Assembly (NCBI RefSeq): GCF_005144885.1
Contig: NZ_CP039690.1
Span: 3,733,001 to 3,797,000, forward strand
Reading direction: 5' to 3'
DNA length: 64,000 nucleotides
Source: Phreatobacter stygius
Lineage (GTDB): Bacteria; Pseudomonadota; Alphaproteobacteria; Rhizobiales; Phreatobacteraceae
A model generated the notes under the pieces. That model was not told the DNA's origin, ran no database searches, and saw only the letters and a program-made list of their open reading frames with translations. Shown in pieces: positions 1 through 9,912 of this stretch (positions within the stretch are counted from its first letter, which is position 1; every line of letters begins with the position of its first letter). The position numbers were made by a program, and so were the translations under genes.

Positions 1-918
1 GCCGCCGGCCGGCAGGCGCGGCGTTGCCGCCGACAGCGGGAAGCGGCCGCAGACCAGCTTGAACCGGCCGCCGATCTCGCGGTTGTAGCGGGCGAGCTGC
101 GCCGTCGACTGCATGGAAATGCCGAGCCGGCCGGAGAAGAAGTCCTGGAAGGCGGTGGCCGACTGGATATCGGCCATCTTGCCGGCATCGACCATCTTGC
201 GCAGCACCCGGATGGCTTTCTGGCCCGGCTCTTCGCTGAAGGCGACCCTGGTCTCCTCGGCGTTCAGCATGGTGCCGCCATGGGCGAGCACCAGCGCCTG
301 CCACGACCAGTTGCCGGTAATCGTCCAGTCGAAGAACAGGCCGGCCCGGTTCTGACCGGGATTGGCAATGGCGCCGGCAAGCGCGATCAGCTCGTCCCAG
401 GATGTCGGGAGCTGGTCCGGATTGCCGCCGGCCGCCGTCACCAGTTCGGTGTTGTAATAGAGGATCGGCGTCGACAGCGCGAAGCCGATGCCGGTCTGCT
501 TGGCGCCGACCTGGCCGAGCGACAGGAGCGTCGGCGAGAAGCCGAGCGACGCGGTTTCCGGGTCGGCATCCATGAACGGCTTGAGGTTCACCGGAATGCC
601 GCGCTCTTCCAGGGTGCGCTGGCGGTTCAGCCCGTGGAAGGCGATGTCGGGCAGCGTGCTGGTCACCACGTCGCGCAGGTTGCGCTGCAGGATTTCCTCA
701 TAGCCGACCTCGGGCGCCCGCAGCGTGATCTTGATGGTCGGGTTCTTCGCCTGGAATTCGGCGGCGAGCTTTTCGATCAGGTCCTTGAACAGGACCGGGG
801 TCGAATATTGGCAGGACAGCTCGATGGTGGCGCTCTGGGCGCGCAGGTAACCGGGCAGGGCAACCGAACCGGCGATGGCCGCCGTCGTGGTCATGAAGCT
901 GCGGCGTGTCGTCGTCAT
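1..918 (-). CDS. ABC transporter substrate-binding protein (sugar / glycerol-phosphate type), C-terminus cut by window edge
   Basis: Periplasmic solute-binding protein of the extracellular family 1 type. The frame opens at an ATG at 918 and stays open to base 1, so about 306 residues of the N-terminal part are present and the C-terminus lies outside the window. The N-terminus has a twin-arginine signal (TTTRRSFMTTTAAIAG followed by a hydrophobic run and LRAQS), so export in folded form by Tat is likely. Mature sequence such as EFQAKNPTIKITLRAP and the DIAFHGLNRQRTL region fit sugar or glycerol-3-phosphate binding proteins (UgpB-like). It is the last gene seen of a minus-strand operon with two permeases and an ATPase, 36 bases after the second permease. 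The ligand cannot be read from sequence. Confidence 0.9.
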   Translation of the reverse strand, partial: MTTTRRSFMTTTAAIAGSVALPGYLRAQSATIELSCQYSTPVLFKDLIEKLAAEFQAKNPTIKITLRAPEVGYEEILQRNLRDVVTSTLPDIAFHGLNRQRTLEERGIPVNLKPFMDADPETASLGFSPTLLSLGQVGAKQTGIGFALSTPILYYNTELVTAAGGNPDQLPTSWDELIALAGAIANPGQNRAGLFFDWTITGNWSWQALVLAHGGTMLNAEETRVAFSEEPGQKAIRVLRKMVDAGKMADIQSATAFQDFFSGRLGISMQSTAQLARYNREIGGRFKLVCGRFPLSAATPRLPAGG

Positions 919-954
919 GGCAAAGTCTCCTGGAGGGGACGGAAAGGCAGGGCG

Positions 955-1800
955 TCACTTCACCGCGGTCATGGTGACGCCGTCGATGAACCAGCGCTGG
1001 GCGGCGAGGAAGGCGATGACCAAGGGCGCGGTGATTGCGGTGGCGGCGGCCATCAGCGGGCCGTAATTGGTGCCGGCCTCGGCGTTGTTGAAGAACACGA
1101 CGCCGAGCGGCGGGGTCGCCAGGTGCTCGGATTGGATGACGATGAGCGGCCAGAAGAACTCGTTCCAGTTCCACACCAGCGACAAGACGCCGAAGGCGAT
1201 CACCGCCGGCACCGCGGTCGGCATCATGATGCGCCAGACGATGGCGAATTCGCCGAGGCCGTCGAGCCGGGCAGCGTTGATCAGGTCGTCAGGCACGGTC
1301 AGGAAGAACTGGCGCATCAGGAAGATGCCGAAGACCGAGATGGTCGAGGGCAGGATGATCGCGGCATAGCTGTCGAGCAGGCCGAACTTCCAGAACAGGA
1401 TGTAGAGCGGGATGGCCGTCACCTGGTGCGGGATCAGCAGGCCGAGCAGCACCATGAGGAACACCGTTTCCTTGCCGCGCCAGCGCAGCTTGGCCAGCGC
1501 ATAGGCGCAGGGCAGCGCCACGATGAGCTGACAGACGAAGATCGAGCCGGTGACGATGAAACCGTTCAGGATGAAGCGGGCGAGCGGCTGTTTGGTGAAG
1601 GCGGCCGAATAGTTTTCCCAGGCGTGCCAGACCTTCGGCAGCAGTGTGAATTCCGGCGAGAAGATCTCGCCCGAGGGTTTCAGGCTGACCGAGATCATCA
1701 GCACGAAGGGGGCCAGCATGATCAGCGCGCCAAGGCCGAGCAGCGCGTGCCGGAACAGGGCGAAGCCGATGCGGCCGGGTTCGAGGGTCTTGGTTCGCAT
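955..1800 (-). CDS. carbohydrate ABC transporter permease, MalG/UgpE family
   Basis: Inner-membrane permease of 281 residues for the sugar-type importer. The ATG at 1800 begins MRTKTLEPGRIGFALFRHAL, followed by a first membrane helix (LLGLGALIMLAPFVLMISVS) and the LKPSGEIF loop typical of MalG/UgpE proteins. The binding-protein-dependent transport motif is visible as NAARLDGLGEFAIVWRIMMP, the EAA loop that contacts the ATPase. The end YFIDG-like sequence (QRWFIDGVTMTAVK) is the usual C-terminus of this family, where members end in a (Y/F)xxG(L/V)TxGAVK-like stretch. An open frame continues upstream inside the preceding permease gene but is only overlap in another frame. The start is 8 bases after the upstream permease stop, so translation is probably coupled. 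Confidence 0.93.
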   Translation of the reverse strand: MRTKTLEPGRIGFALFRHALLGLGALIMLAPFVLMISVSLKPSGEIFSPEFTLLPKVWHAWENYSAAFTKQPLARFILNGFIVTGSIFVCQLIVALPCAYALAKLRWRGKETVFLMVLLGLLIPHQVTAIPLYILFWKFGLLDSYAAIILPSTISVFGIFLMRQFFLTVPDDLINAARLDGLGEFAIVWRIMMPTAVPAVIAFGVLSLVWNWNEFFWPLIVIQSEHLATPPLGVVFFNNAEAGTNYGPLMAAATAITAPLVIAFLAAQRWFIDGVTMTAVK

Positions 1801-1808
1801 GGCGGGCC

Positions 1809-2744
1809 TCAGCCGTAATGGGTGCGCCGCTCCTGCAGCTTCACCTGGACGAGGGTGATGAGCAGGACGAAGCCGAGAAAGACGACGGTGAGCGCCGCCG
1901 CATAGGCCGAGCGCAGGAAGGAGAAACCTTCCTGGTACATCTGGAACAGCAGCACGTTGGTCGCCTTGTTCGGCCCGCCGTCGGTCAAGACCGAGACCGT
2001 GTCGAACACCTGGAAGGCGCGCGTCGCGGTGATGGTGACGACGAACAGCATGGCCGGCCCGAGCATCGGCCAGGTGACCCGCCGGAACCGCTCGACCGCG
2101 CCGTCGGCGCCGTCGACCGCGGCGGCCTCGTAGAGCTCTTTCGGCACCGCCTTCAGGCCGGCGATGAACAGCACCATGGACAGGCCCACCGCCTGCCAGA
2201 TGCCGATCACGCCGAGCGCGAAGATCGCCGTGTCGGGGTTCTTCAGCCAGTCGGTGGTCGGCAGGCCGACAAAGGCGATGACCCGGTTGATCGCGCCGAG
2301 GCTCGGATGGAAGGCGAACTGGAACACCAGTGCCATGGCGAGCAGGGTAGAGGTGACCGGCAGGAAGAAGGCCGCGCGGTAGAAACCGCGCAGGCTCGAT
2401 CCGGCCTCGATCAGCAAGGCCGCGCCGAGCCCGATGAACACCGACAGCGGCACCACGAAGGCGACATAGACGAGGGTGTTCTTCAGGGTCTTCCAGAACA
2501 CCTCGTCGGCGAACATTTCCTGGTAATTGCCGAGCCCGATCCAGCCGATGGTCGGCATGCCGAAGGTCCAGTCGGTGAACGACAGGGCGAGCACCGCCAC
2601 CGCCGGGCCGAGCAGCATGATCCACATCAGCGTGATGGCGGGCCCGGCCAGCACCCAGGCCGCGAGGATCTCGGCGCGCGCGCCGGCGCGGCCTTTGGCA
2701 CGTCGCGCGGCGATGCCGGGAAGTGCCATGGCGACGTCAGCCAT
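1809..2744 (-). CDS. carbohydrate ABC transporter permease, MalF/UgpA family
   Basis: Inner-membrane permease of 311 residues, partner of the MalG-like permease. I chose the ATG at 2744 (MADVAMALPG) because it overlaps the stop of the ATPase gene by 8 bases, a classic coupled arrangement; a longer frame to 2819 would run deep into the ATPase gene. About six membrane helices are evident (AAWVLAGPAITLMWIMLLGP, the LALSFTDW segment and later ones). The SFTDW motif and the EAAAVDGADGAVERFRRVTWP loop are hallmarks of MalF/UgpA/LacF permeases. It forms the membrane channel with the next gene. Confidence 0.93.
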   Translation of the reverse strand: MADVAMALPGIAARRAKGRAGARAEILAAWVLAGPAITLMWIMLLGPAVAVLALSFTDWTFGMPTIGWIGLGNYQEMFADEVFWKTLKNTLVYVAFVVPLSVFIGLGAALLIEAGSSLRGFYRAAFFLPVTSTLLAMALVFQFAFHPSLGAINRVIAFVGLPTTDWLKNPDTAIFALGVIGIWQAVGLSMVLFIAGLKAVPKELYEAAAVDGADGAVERFRRVTWPMLGPAMLFVVTITATRAFQVFDTVSVLTDGGPNKATNVLLFQMYQEGFSFLRSAYAAALTVVFLGFVLLITLVQVKLQERRTHYG

Positions 2745-3924
2745 GGGCGGCCTCGCGCAGGCGTTCGCGTGACGGCACGGCGACGGTTTCGCGCGGCCGC
2801 AGCCGCTTGCCGTCGGCACCGAAGACCAGGATGCGCGACGGCTTGACCGCCAGGGTCACGGGGTCGCCGATGACAAGCGCGCTGCCGGTGACCGGCTCGA
2901 CCCGCGCGACCGCCGGCTTGAGCAAGGGCGCGGCGGCGACATGAACGAGCGTCTCGGCGCCGAGATGTTCGAGATGACGGATCGTGCCCGAAATCGTCGC
3001 GGCTTCGGTCCGCGGGCCCTGCACCAGCGAAAAGGCCTCGGGCCTGACCGCCACCGTCACGGCGCTGCCGGCGGCTGCGGCGACGCTGATCGGCCAGGTC
3101 CGGTCGAGCACCTCGATCGCGCCGTCGCCATGCACCGTGCCGGGGATGCAGTTGATCTCCGGCGTGCCGATGAAGGTGGCGACCGCGAGATCGGCGGGAT
3201 CGTCATAGATCGTCTGAGGCGGGGCGACCTGCAAGAGATGACCGCCCATCATGACCGCCACGCGGTCGGACATGGTCATCGCTTCGGCCTGGTCATGGGT
3301 GACATAGACGAAGGTGGTGCCGAGGCTGCGATGCAGTTCGGCGATCTCGGCACGCGCCTGGACGCGCATCTTGGCGTCGAGGTTCGACAAGGGCTCGTCC
3401 ATCAGGAAGGCCTTGGGCTGGCGCACCATGGCGCGCCCGAGCGCCACGCGCTGACGCTGGCCGCCGGACAATTGCGCCGGCCGGCGGTTCAACAGATGAC
3501 CGATCGACAGGCCCTCGGCCACCGCCCGCATGTCGGCGTCGATGGTCGCGCGCTTGTCCGCCGATCCCGGCACCAGCCGGCCGATCAGCGGCAGGCGCTC
3601 GATCGTCGACAGCCGGCGCATGGTCAGCGGCAGCGCGATGTTCTCGGCGACCGTCATATAGGGGTAGAGCGCGTAGGACTGGAACACCATGGCGACGTCG
3701 CGCGCCTTGGGCGGCAGATCGTCGACCATGGTGTCGCCGATAAAGACGTCGCCGTCGTCCTGCGTCTCGAGACCGGCGAGAATCCTGAGCAGCGTGGTCT
3801 TGCCGCAGCCGGAAGGCCCGACCAGGGTCAGGAATTCGCCGTCGGCGATGTCGAGCGACACCCCGTGAAGCACGGGCGCATCCTTGAAGCTCTTGCGGAT
3901 GCCTTTGATCGAAATGCCGGCCAT
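2737..3924 (-). CDS. ABC transporter ATP-binding protein, MalK/UgpC family
   Basis: Cytoplasmic ATPase of 395 residues energising the sugar-type importer. It contains Walker A (GPSGCGKTT, near residue 38), Q-loop (MVFQSYALYPYMTV), the ABC signature LSGGQRQR, Walker B AFLMDEP and the H-loop VYVTHDQ. A C-terminal OB-fold/TOBE domain (VAVRPEAFSL onward) as in MalK and UgpC follows. There is an insertion of roughly 25 residues between Q-loop and signature (STIERLPLIGRLVPGSADK) that standard MalK lacks. The start at 3924 (MAGISIKGIRKSF) was preferred to an upstream in-frame ATG because the alignable sequence begins there. It is first of the transporter genes after the regulator, separated by 107 bases that hold a dyad. 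Confidence 0.95.
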   Translation of the reverse strand: MAGISIKGIRKSFKDAPVLHGVSLDIADGEFLTLVGPSGCGKTTLLRILAGLETQDDGDVFIGDTMVDDLPPKARDVAMVFQSYALYPYMTVAENIALPLTMRRLSTIERLPLIGRLVPGSADKRATIDADMRAVAEGLSIGHLLNRRPAQLSGGQRQRVALGRAMVRQPKAFLMDEPLSNLDAKMRVQARAEIAELHRSLGTTFVYVTHDQAEAMTMSDRVAVMMGGHLLQVAPPQTIYDDPADLAVATFIGTPEINCIPGTVHGDGAIEVLDRTWPISVAAAAGSAVTVAVRPEAFSLVQGPRTEAATISGTIRHLEHLGAETLVHVAAAPLLKPAVARVEPVTGSALVIGDPVTLAVKPSRILVFGADGKRLRPRETVAVPSRERLREAAHG

Positions 3925-3966
3925 GGATCGTCTGCCCGATCGTCGTGGTCGAGGCTCACGCGCCTC

Positions 3967-3994
3967 ACTTGTCGGCATTAACTCGACAAGTTAA
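3967..3994. promoter_or_regulatory. overlapping dyads, candidate GntR operator
   Basis: Two overlapping inverted repeats lie in the gap between the GntR gene and the ATPase gene: ACTTGTCG (3967-3974) with CGACAAGT (3984-3991), and TTAACT (3978-3983) with AGTTAA (3989-3994). Both are perfect. The position just upstream of the transporter genes and the CTTGT/ACAAG half-sites make it a reasonable operator for the neighbouring UTRA-type GntR regulator. Binding is inferred, not shown. Confidence 0.5.
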
Positions 3995-4031
3995 CGGGCG
4001 TGTGACGATCGGGCTTTGCGGCGATGAAGGC

Positions 4032-4748
4032 TCAGAGCGTGTCGACCCGCACCACCAGGCTGCCATTGGGGATCACCGCATTGCCGTAGAGCAACGGCCG
4101 GCCGTCGGCGTCGCGATCGACATACATCATGACCAGCACGGGAGCATCGAGCGGGATCGACAAGGCTTCGGCCTCGCGCGGGCGCGGCATGCGGCAGTCG
4201 ATCCAGGTCGAGGCCCGGTAGAAGCGCTCGACACCGAACTCCCTCAGCGCTTCGGTATAACTGCCGGTGCGGGCGACCGCCGCCTCGATGCCGGCGAAGC
4301 GGTCGCGGTCGAAGACGTGATAGCTGTAGATCAGCAAGGCCGGGGTCGAGCCGCGCACCGTCTCGACCATCAGGATCGTCGCGCCCTGGCTCAAGCCCAG
4401 CATCTCGGCAATGGTCGCCGAGGCTGGCCGTTCCGACACGCTGACCAGGCGGCCCGACGGCGCGGCATTCATCTCGCGCTCGATCTCGCTCCATTTGGAA
4501 TCGCGGGTGACGCGATATTCCGGCGGCTTGTCCTCGACGAAAACGCCGCGTCCGCGCCGGGCGCGGGCAAGCCCGGCGATCGCCAGGTTGGCCAAGGCCG
4601 TTCGCACTGTGTGGCGATTGACCTTGAACCGTTCGGCGAGTTCGTGTTCCGACGGCAGCTGGTCGCCCGGGCCGATCAGGCCGGAGCGGATTTCCGCCTC
4701 GAGCTCGCTTTGGATCAGCCGCCAGACCGGAAATCGGTTCTTCGCCAT
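4032..4748 (-). CDS. GntR family regulator with UTRA domain (HutC/PhnF-like)
   Basis: DNA-binding repressor of 238 residues. The N-terminal winged helix (residues 5-70, QSELEAEIRSGLIGPGDQLP then SEHELAERFKVNRHTVRTAL) is the GntR fold; the rest is a UTRA ligand-binding domain ending in VDRDADGRPLLYGNAVIPNG, which resembles PhnF-type regulators. I chose the ATG at 4748 (MAKNRFPVWR) because AAGGGC lies about 8 bases upstream; a longer frame to 4781 is possible. It precedes, in the same direction, the sugar/glycerol-phosphate type importer and presumably controls it through the dyads at 3967-3994. PhnF similarity hints at a phosphorylated or phosphonate ligand, but the importer is not of the PhnCDE type. 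Confidence 0.9.
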   Translation of the reverse strand: MAKNRFPVWRLIQSELEAEIRSGLIGPGDQLPSEHELAERFKVNRHTVRTALANLAIAGLARARRGRGVFVEDKPPEYRVTRDSKWSEIEREMNAAPSGRLVSVSERPASATIAEMLGLSQGATILMVETVRGSTPALLIYSYHVFDRDRFAGIEAAVARTGSYTEALREFGVERFYRASTWIDCRMPRPREAEALSIPLDAPVLVMMYVDRDADGRPLLYGNAVIPNGSLVVRVDTL

Positions 4749-5189
4749 GTCGTGCCCTTGGTCGTGCCCTCGGGGCGCCATCCGCCAGATTGCCGCCGCG
4801 ACAACGGGCAGGCGATGATGCCTTCGGCGCCCATGCCGGCCCGCTCATAACATGGCCAAACCGGCCCGCGATGACGGTCTCGCCCTTCGCAAGGGTCTTG
4901 TGCGGACCACGACGCCGGAGGGCTTGTCCAGCGCAAACAAGCGTTTTTTCCATCCGCTAAACATCGGATCGCGCTTTATCGTAGCCGCGCTAACCTGCCC
5001 CGCAGCCGAAGTGGCCCATGCCTTGCTTTGCTGCGCTGCGACATAGCAGGGCTCGGGCCGCCGCCAGGCAGGCCGCGCAAGCGGCCTCGACCGCAGTGCC
5101 TTCACGTGCCGTGCATGAGGAAGAAACGTGCATTCAAGAACGCCGCATCAAGCGGCGTGCGTCAAAGACGGTGGACGAGGGGCATTTCG
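4749..5189. other. divergent intergenic region without a gene
   Basis: This gap separates the minus-strand GntR/importer operon from the plus-strand Dpp-type operon and should contain both promoters. I see no convincing gene. The only structured element is the GCTTGT/ACAAGC dyad with a T-run at 4922-4949. The stretch from about 4940 to 4990 is relatively AT-rich, but no clear -35/-10 pair could be assigned. Confidence 0.6.
4922..4949 (+). promoter_or_regulatory. GCTTGT/ACAAGC dyad followed by a T-run
   Basis: A 6-bp inverted repeat, GCTTGT (4922-4927) and ACAAGC (4937-4942), is followed by G and six T residues (4944-4949). It could be a weak intrinsic terminator or attenuator ahead of the Dpp-type operon. 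Because the half-sites CTTGT and ACAAG also occur in the dyad at 3967-3991 on the other side of the GntR gene, it could instead be an autoregulatory operator. The stem is short, so confidence is low. Confidence 0.35.
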
Positions 5190-6980
5190 ATGAGAGAGCA
5201 AGAACTGCGCGGCCTGGTCGCGGAGGTGAAGGATGGCACGCTGTCGCGGCGTAGCTTCGTTCAGCGCATGGTGGCACTTGGGCTGACTGCGCCGATGGCA
5301 ACCATGATGCTGGCCCATCACGGCGTCGCCATGGCGCAGCCGAGCAGCGCCTATACGCCGACCAAGGCGGGCGGCGGCGGCCCCCTGAAGCTGTTGTTCT
5401 GGCAGGCGCCGACATTGCTCAATCCGCATTTTGCCGTGGGCACCAAGGACCAGGAAGGCTCGCGTCTGTTCTACGAGCCGCTGGCCGGCTGGGACCCGGA
5501 AGGCAATATGGTGCCGATCCTGGCGGCCGAAGTGCCGAGCCGGGAGAACGGCGGCCTTGCCGCCGACGGCATGTCGGTGACCTGGAAACTGAAGCGCGGC
5601 GTCAAATGGCACGACGGCAAGCCGTTCACCGCTGACGACGTCGTGTTCACCTGGAAATATGCCTCCAACCCGGAGACCGCCGCGGTCACCTCGGGCAGCT
5701 ATATCGACGTCGTCACCGAGAAGATCGACGATCACACCGTGGTGGTGAAATTCAAGAAGGCGACGCCGTTTTGGGGCGATGCCTTCGTCGCCGCGCTCGG
5801 CCAGATCATCCCCAAGCACCTGTTCGAGGACTATATCGGCGCGAAGTCGCGCGATGCGCCGACCAATCTCAAGCCGGTCGGCACCGGCCCCTATCGTTTC
5901 GTCGAGTTCAAGCCGGGCGATATCGTCCGCGGCGAGCGCAATCCCGACTACCACCGGCCGAACCGGCCGTTTTTCGACACGGTCGAAATGAAGGGCGGCG
6001 GCGATGCCGTCTCGGCGGCGCGCGCGGTGCTGCAGACGGGCGAATTCGACTATGCCTGGAACACCCAGGTCGAGGACGAGGTCCTGCTGCGCATGGAGGC
6101 CGGCGGCAAGGGCCGCACCATGATCACCGAGGGCGGTGACATCGAGTTCATCCAGCTGCAGACCTGCGACCCCTGGACCGAGATCGATGGCGAGCGCGCG
6201 AGCCTCAAGGCGCCGCACCCGATCATGACCGACAAGGCGGTGCGCCAGGCGATCGGCCTGCTGGTCGACCGGACCTCGATCCAGAAGTTCATCTATGGCC
6301 GCACCGGCGTCGCCACGCCGAATTTCCTGACCAACCCGAAACAGTTCCGTTCGGCCAAGGCGACCTGGGAGTTCAACGCCGAGAAGGCGGCCCAACTGCT
6401 CGAAAGCGCCGGCTGGAAGCGCGGCGCGGACGGCGTCCGCGCCAAGGACGGCAAACGGCTGAAATTTGTCTTCCAGACCTCGATCAACGCGCCACGCCAG
6501 AAGACCCAGGCGATCATCAAGCAGGCCTGCCAGCGCGCCGGTATCGATCTCGAACTGAAATCGGTCGTCGGCTCGGTGTTCTTCTCCTCCGATGTCGCCA
6601 ACCCCGACACCTACACCAAGTTCTACTGCGACATGCAGATGTTCACCACGACCATGACGCAGCCGGACGCCGAGCGCTTCATGAACCAGTACTGTTCATG
6701 GGAAGCTGCCACCAAGGAGAACAAGTGGCAGGGCCGCAATATCGTCCGCTGGCGCAGCGAGGACTATGACCGGCTGTTCCGCGCCGGCCAGGGCGAGCTC
6801 GATCCGGTCAAGCGCGCTGCCCTGTTTGTCCAGATGAACGATCTCGTGATTGCCGACGGGCATGTCATGGGCGTGGTGAACCGGCCCAAGACCGCCGCCG
6901 TGATCAACAAGCTCAAGACCAATGTGAGCGGCTGGGACAATTCGCTCTGGCTCATCGGGGAATGGTTCCGCGAGGCATGA
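5190..6980 (+). CDS. peptide-type ABC transporter substrate-binding protein (family 5), Tat-exported
   Basis: Periplasmic binding protein of 596 residues of the DppA/OppA superfamily (SBP family 5). A twin-arginine motif (SRRSFVQRM, residues 19-27) is followed by a hydrophobic stretch ending in VAMAQ. Family features are the LKLLFWQAPTLLNPHFAVG start of the mature protein, GVKWHDGKPFTADDVVFTW and PVGTGPYRFVEFKPGD. The ATG at 5190 was chosen because GAGGGG lies 7 bases upstream; the frame is open a further 162 bases. It heads an operon with two permeases and two ATPases. The ligand may be a peptide, but this family also binds sugars, opines and other solutes. Confidence 0.93.
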   Translation: MREQELRGLVAEVKDGTLSRRSFVQRMVALGLTAPMATMMLAHHGVAMAQPSSAYTPTKAGGGGPLKLLFWQAPTLLNPHFAVGTKDQEGSRLFYEPLAGWDPEGNMVPILAAEVPSRENGGLAADGMSVTWKLKRGVKWHDGKPFTADDVVFTWKYASNPETAAVTSGSYIDVVTEKIDDHTVVVKFKKATPFWGDAFVAALGQIIPKHLFEDYIGAKSRDAPTNLKPVGTGPYRFVEFKPGDIVRGERNPDYHRPNRPFFDTVEMKGGGDAVSAARAVLQTGEFDYAWNTQVEDEVLLRMEAGGKGRTMITEGGDIEFIQLQTCDPWTEIDGERASLKAPHPIMTDKAVRQAIGLLVDRTSIQKFIYGRTGVATPNFLTNPKQFRSAKATWEFNAEKAAQLLESAGWKRGADGVRAKDGKRLKFVFQTSINAPRQKTQAIIKQACQRAGIDLELKSVVGSVFFSSDVANPDTYTKFYCDMQMFTTTMTQPDAERFMNQYCSWEAATKENKWQGRNIVRWRSEDYDRLFRAGQGELDPVKRAALFVQMNDLVIADGHVMGVVNRPKTAAVINKLKTNVSGWDNSLWLIGEWFREA

Positions 6981-7029
6981 TGATGATGGCATGCCTTGGA
7001 AGGGATCGTTCTGACCGGCGAGGCGGCTG

Positions 7030-7989
7030 ATGGGCAGTTACCTCGTCCGGCGCCTCTTGATCGCGATACCGAGTTTGATCGGTATCAGCCTCGTGCTCTT
7101 CACCGTGTTGGCGCTCGCCCCGGGCGATCCCTTCGGCGAACTCGCGACCAATCCGAATGTGCCTCCCGAAGTCCGGGAGGCACTGCGCGTCAAGTTCGGC
7201 CTCGATGACCCGATCATGGTGCGCTACCTGCGCTGGATAGTCGCCATGGCGCAGGGCGACTGGGGCTTCTCGTTTGCCAGCCGCATCAATGTCGACACGC
7301 TGATCCTGCAGCGGCTGCCGACCACCTTGTTCGTGGTCGGATCGTCGCAGATCCTGGCCTTGATGATCGCCTTGCCGATCGGCGTCTATGCCGCGACCAA
7401 GCCCTATTCGATCTTCGACCAGGTCGCCAATACGCTCGCCTTCGTCGGCTTCTCGCTGCCGACCTTCTTCACCGGGCTTCTGTTCATCCTGGTGTTCAGC
7501 GTTCAGCTCGACTGGCTGCCCTTCGTCTATCGCTCCGACATCAGCGCCACCGGCTGGCAATTTTATTGGCAGCATCTGCGCCAGGCGATCATGCCGATCG
7601 CGGTCCTCGGGCTGTTCCAGGCGGCGTCCTACACCCGCTACATCCGCTCGGCCGTGCTCGACGTCATCCGGCTCGACTATGTCACCACGGCCCGCGCCAA
7701 GGGCCTCGACGAAGGCATCGTCATCGTCAAGCACGTGGTCCGCAATGCGTTGATCCCGGTGGTCACGCTGGTCGCACTGCAGATGCCGGCGATCTTCGGC
7801 GGCGCCATCGTTACCGAACAGATCTTCCGCGTGCCCGGCATCGGCTCGCTGCTGATCGACGCCATCCTCGCCAACGACACGCCGGTCATCATGGCGGTGA
7901 CCTTCGTGTTTTCCTGTCTCGTGGTTTTTTTCAACCTGGTGGCCGATATCCTCTATGGCTGGCTCGACCCCCGCATCTCCTACCGTTGA
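7030..7989 (+). CDS. ABC transporter permease, DppB/OppB family
   Basis: Inner-membrane permease of 319 residues. It starts with the characteristic first helix (YLVRRLLIAIPSLIGISLVL) and the LAPGDPFGELATNPNVPPEV segment of DppB/OppB proteins. The cytoplasmic coupling loop is DYVTTARAKGLDEGIVIVKH, followed by VVRNALIPVVTL. The final LVVFFNLVADILYGWLDPRI is the usual C-terminus. It lies 49 bases after the binding protein and overlaps the next permease by 35 bases, so the genes are coupled. It forms the channel heterodimer with the DppC-type protein. Confidence 0.95.
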   Translation: MGSYLVRRLLIAIPSLIGISLVLFTVLALAPGDPFGELATNPNVPPEVREALRVKFGLDDPIMVRYLRWIVAMAQGDWGFSFASRINVDTLILQRLPTTLFVVGSSQILALMIALPIGVYAATKPYSIFDQVANTLAFVGFSLPTFFTGLLFILVFSVQLDWLPFVYRSDISATGWQFYWQHLRQAIMPIAVLGLFQAASYTRYIRSAVLDVIRLDYVTTARAKGLDEGIVIVKHVVRNALIPVVTLVALQMPAIFGGAIVTEQIFRVPGIGSLLIDAILANDTPVIMAVTFVFSCLVVFFNLVADILYGWLDPRISYR

Positions 7990-8895
7990 CGTCGGCATCG
8001 CCGCCGGCGTTCAGTCACGCCACGTTTCGCCGGGCCTCGATGCCTGGCGGCGTTTCCGCCGTCATCGTCTCGCCGTGGTCAGCGGCGGCATCCTGTTCCT
8101 GATGGTTCTGGCGATCGTCTTCGGTCCGTGGATCTGGCGTGTGCCGATCGACGAGATCGACTTCTCCGCCAGGCTCGCCCGGCCGTCCTGGGATCATCCC
8201 TTCGGCACCGACGATCTCGGCCAGGATCTCCTGGCGCGGATGATCTATGGCGGCCGCATCTCGCTGGCCGTCGGTCTCGCCGCCATGCTGGTGGCGATCA
8301 CGGTTGGAACCATCATCGGGGCCATTGCCGGCATTTCGCGCGGCAGCGTCGACGCGGCGCTGATGTGGGTCACCGATCTGTTCCTGTCGCTGCCGCAATT
8401 GCCGCTGCTGCTGCTGGTCATCTACCTGTTCCGCGACGCGCTCAAGACCATGTTCGGCGTCGAGGGCGGCGTCTTCATCCTGATCGTCGTGGTCATCGGG
8501 GGCCTGCGCTGGATGCCGGTCGCACGCCTGGTCAGGGCCCAGTTCCTGTCGCTGCGCGAGAAGGAATTCGTCGAGGCGGCCCGCGCGCTCGGCGCGTCGA
8601 AATGGCGCCAGGTGGTGCGGCATATCCTGCCCAATGCACTCGGGCCGGTGATCGTCGCCGGCACCATCGACGTTGCCGCCGCGATCATCGCGGAATCGAC
8701 CCTGTCTTTCCTCGGTCTCGGCTTCCCGCCGGATATTCCGACCTGGGGGCGCATCCTGTTCGACGCCAAGGACTATCTCGACCACGCGCCGCATTGGGCC
8801 CTGTTCCCGGGTGCGGCGATCTTCCTCACCGTTCTGTCGATCAACTTCATCGGCGACGGGCTGCGTGACACGCTCGACCCCCGCAAGGTGATGTG

Positions 8896-8896
<1 letters not shown>
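7955..8896 (+). CDS. ABC transporter permease, DppC/OppC family
   Basis: Inner-membrane permease of 313 residues. After a hydrophilic N-terminal tail the first helix is LAVVSGGILFLMVLAIVFGP, followed by the HPFGTDDLGQDLLARMIYGG motif that defines DppC/OppC proteins. The coupling loop EFVEAARALGASKWRQVVRH and the terminal NFIGDGLRDTLDPRKVM are also typical. The ATG at 7955 lies inside the end of the DppB gene; no better start exists downstream before the first helix. Its stop overlaps the ATG of the next ATPase (TGATG). Confidence 0.95.

Positions 8897-9908
<1,012 letters not shown>

Positions 9909-9912
<4 letters not shown>

Noticed and set aside
280-1818. Long plus-strand frame opposite the sugar-type binding protein and permease genes
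   Set aside because: Low-complexity Arg/Gly/His/Asp composition and full overlap with well-supported minus-strand genes; same codon-bias effect.
7955-7989. 35-base overlap between DppB- and DppC-type genes as a possible frameshift
   Set aside because: Both proteins have complete, correctly placed motifs and the two are separate families; such overlaps are common in coupled transporter genes.
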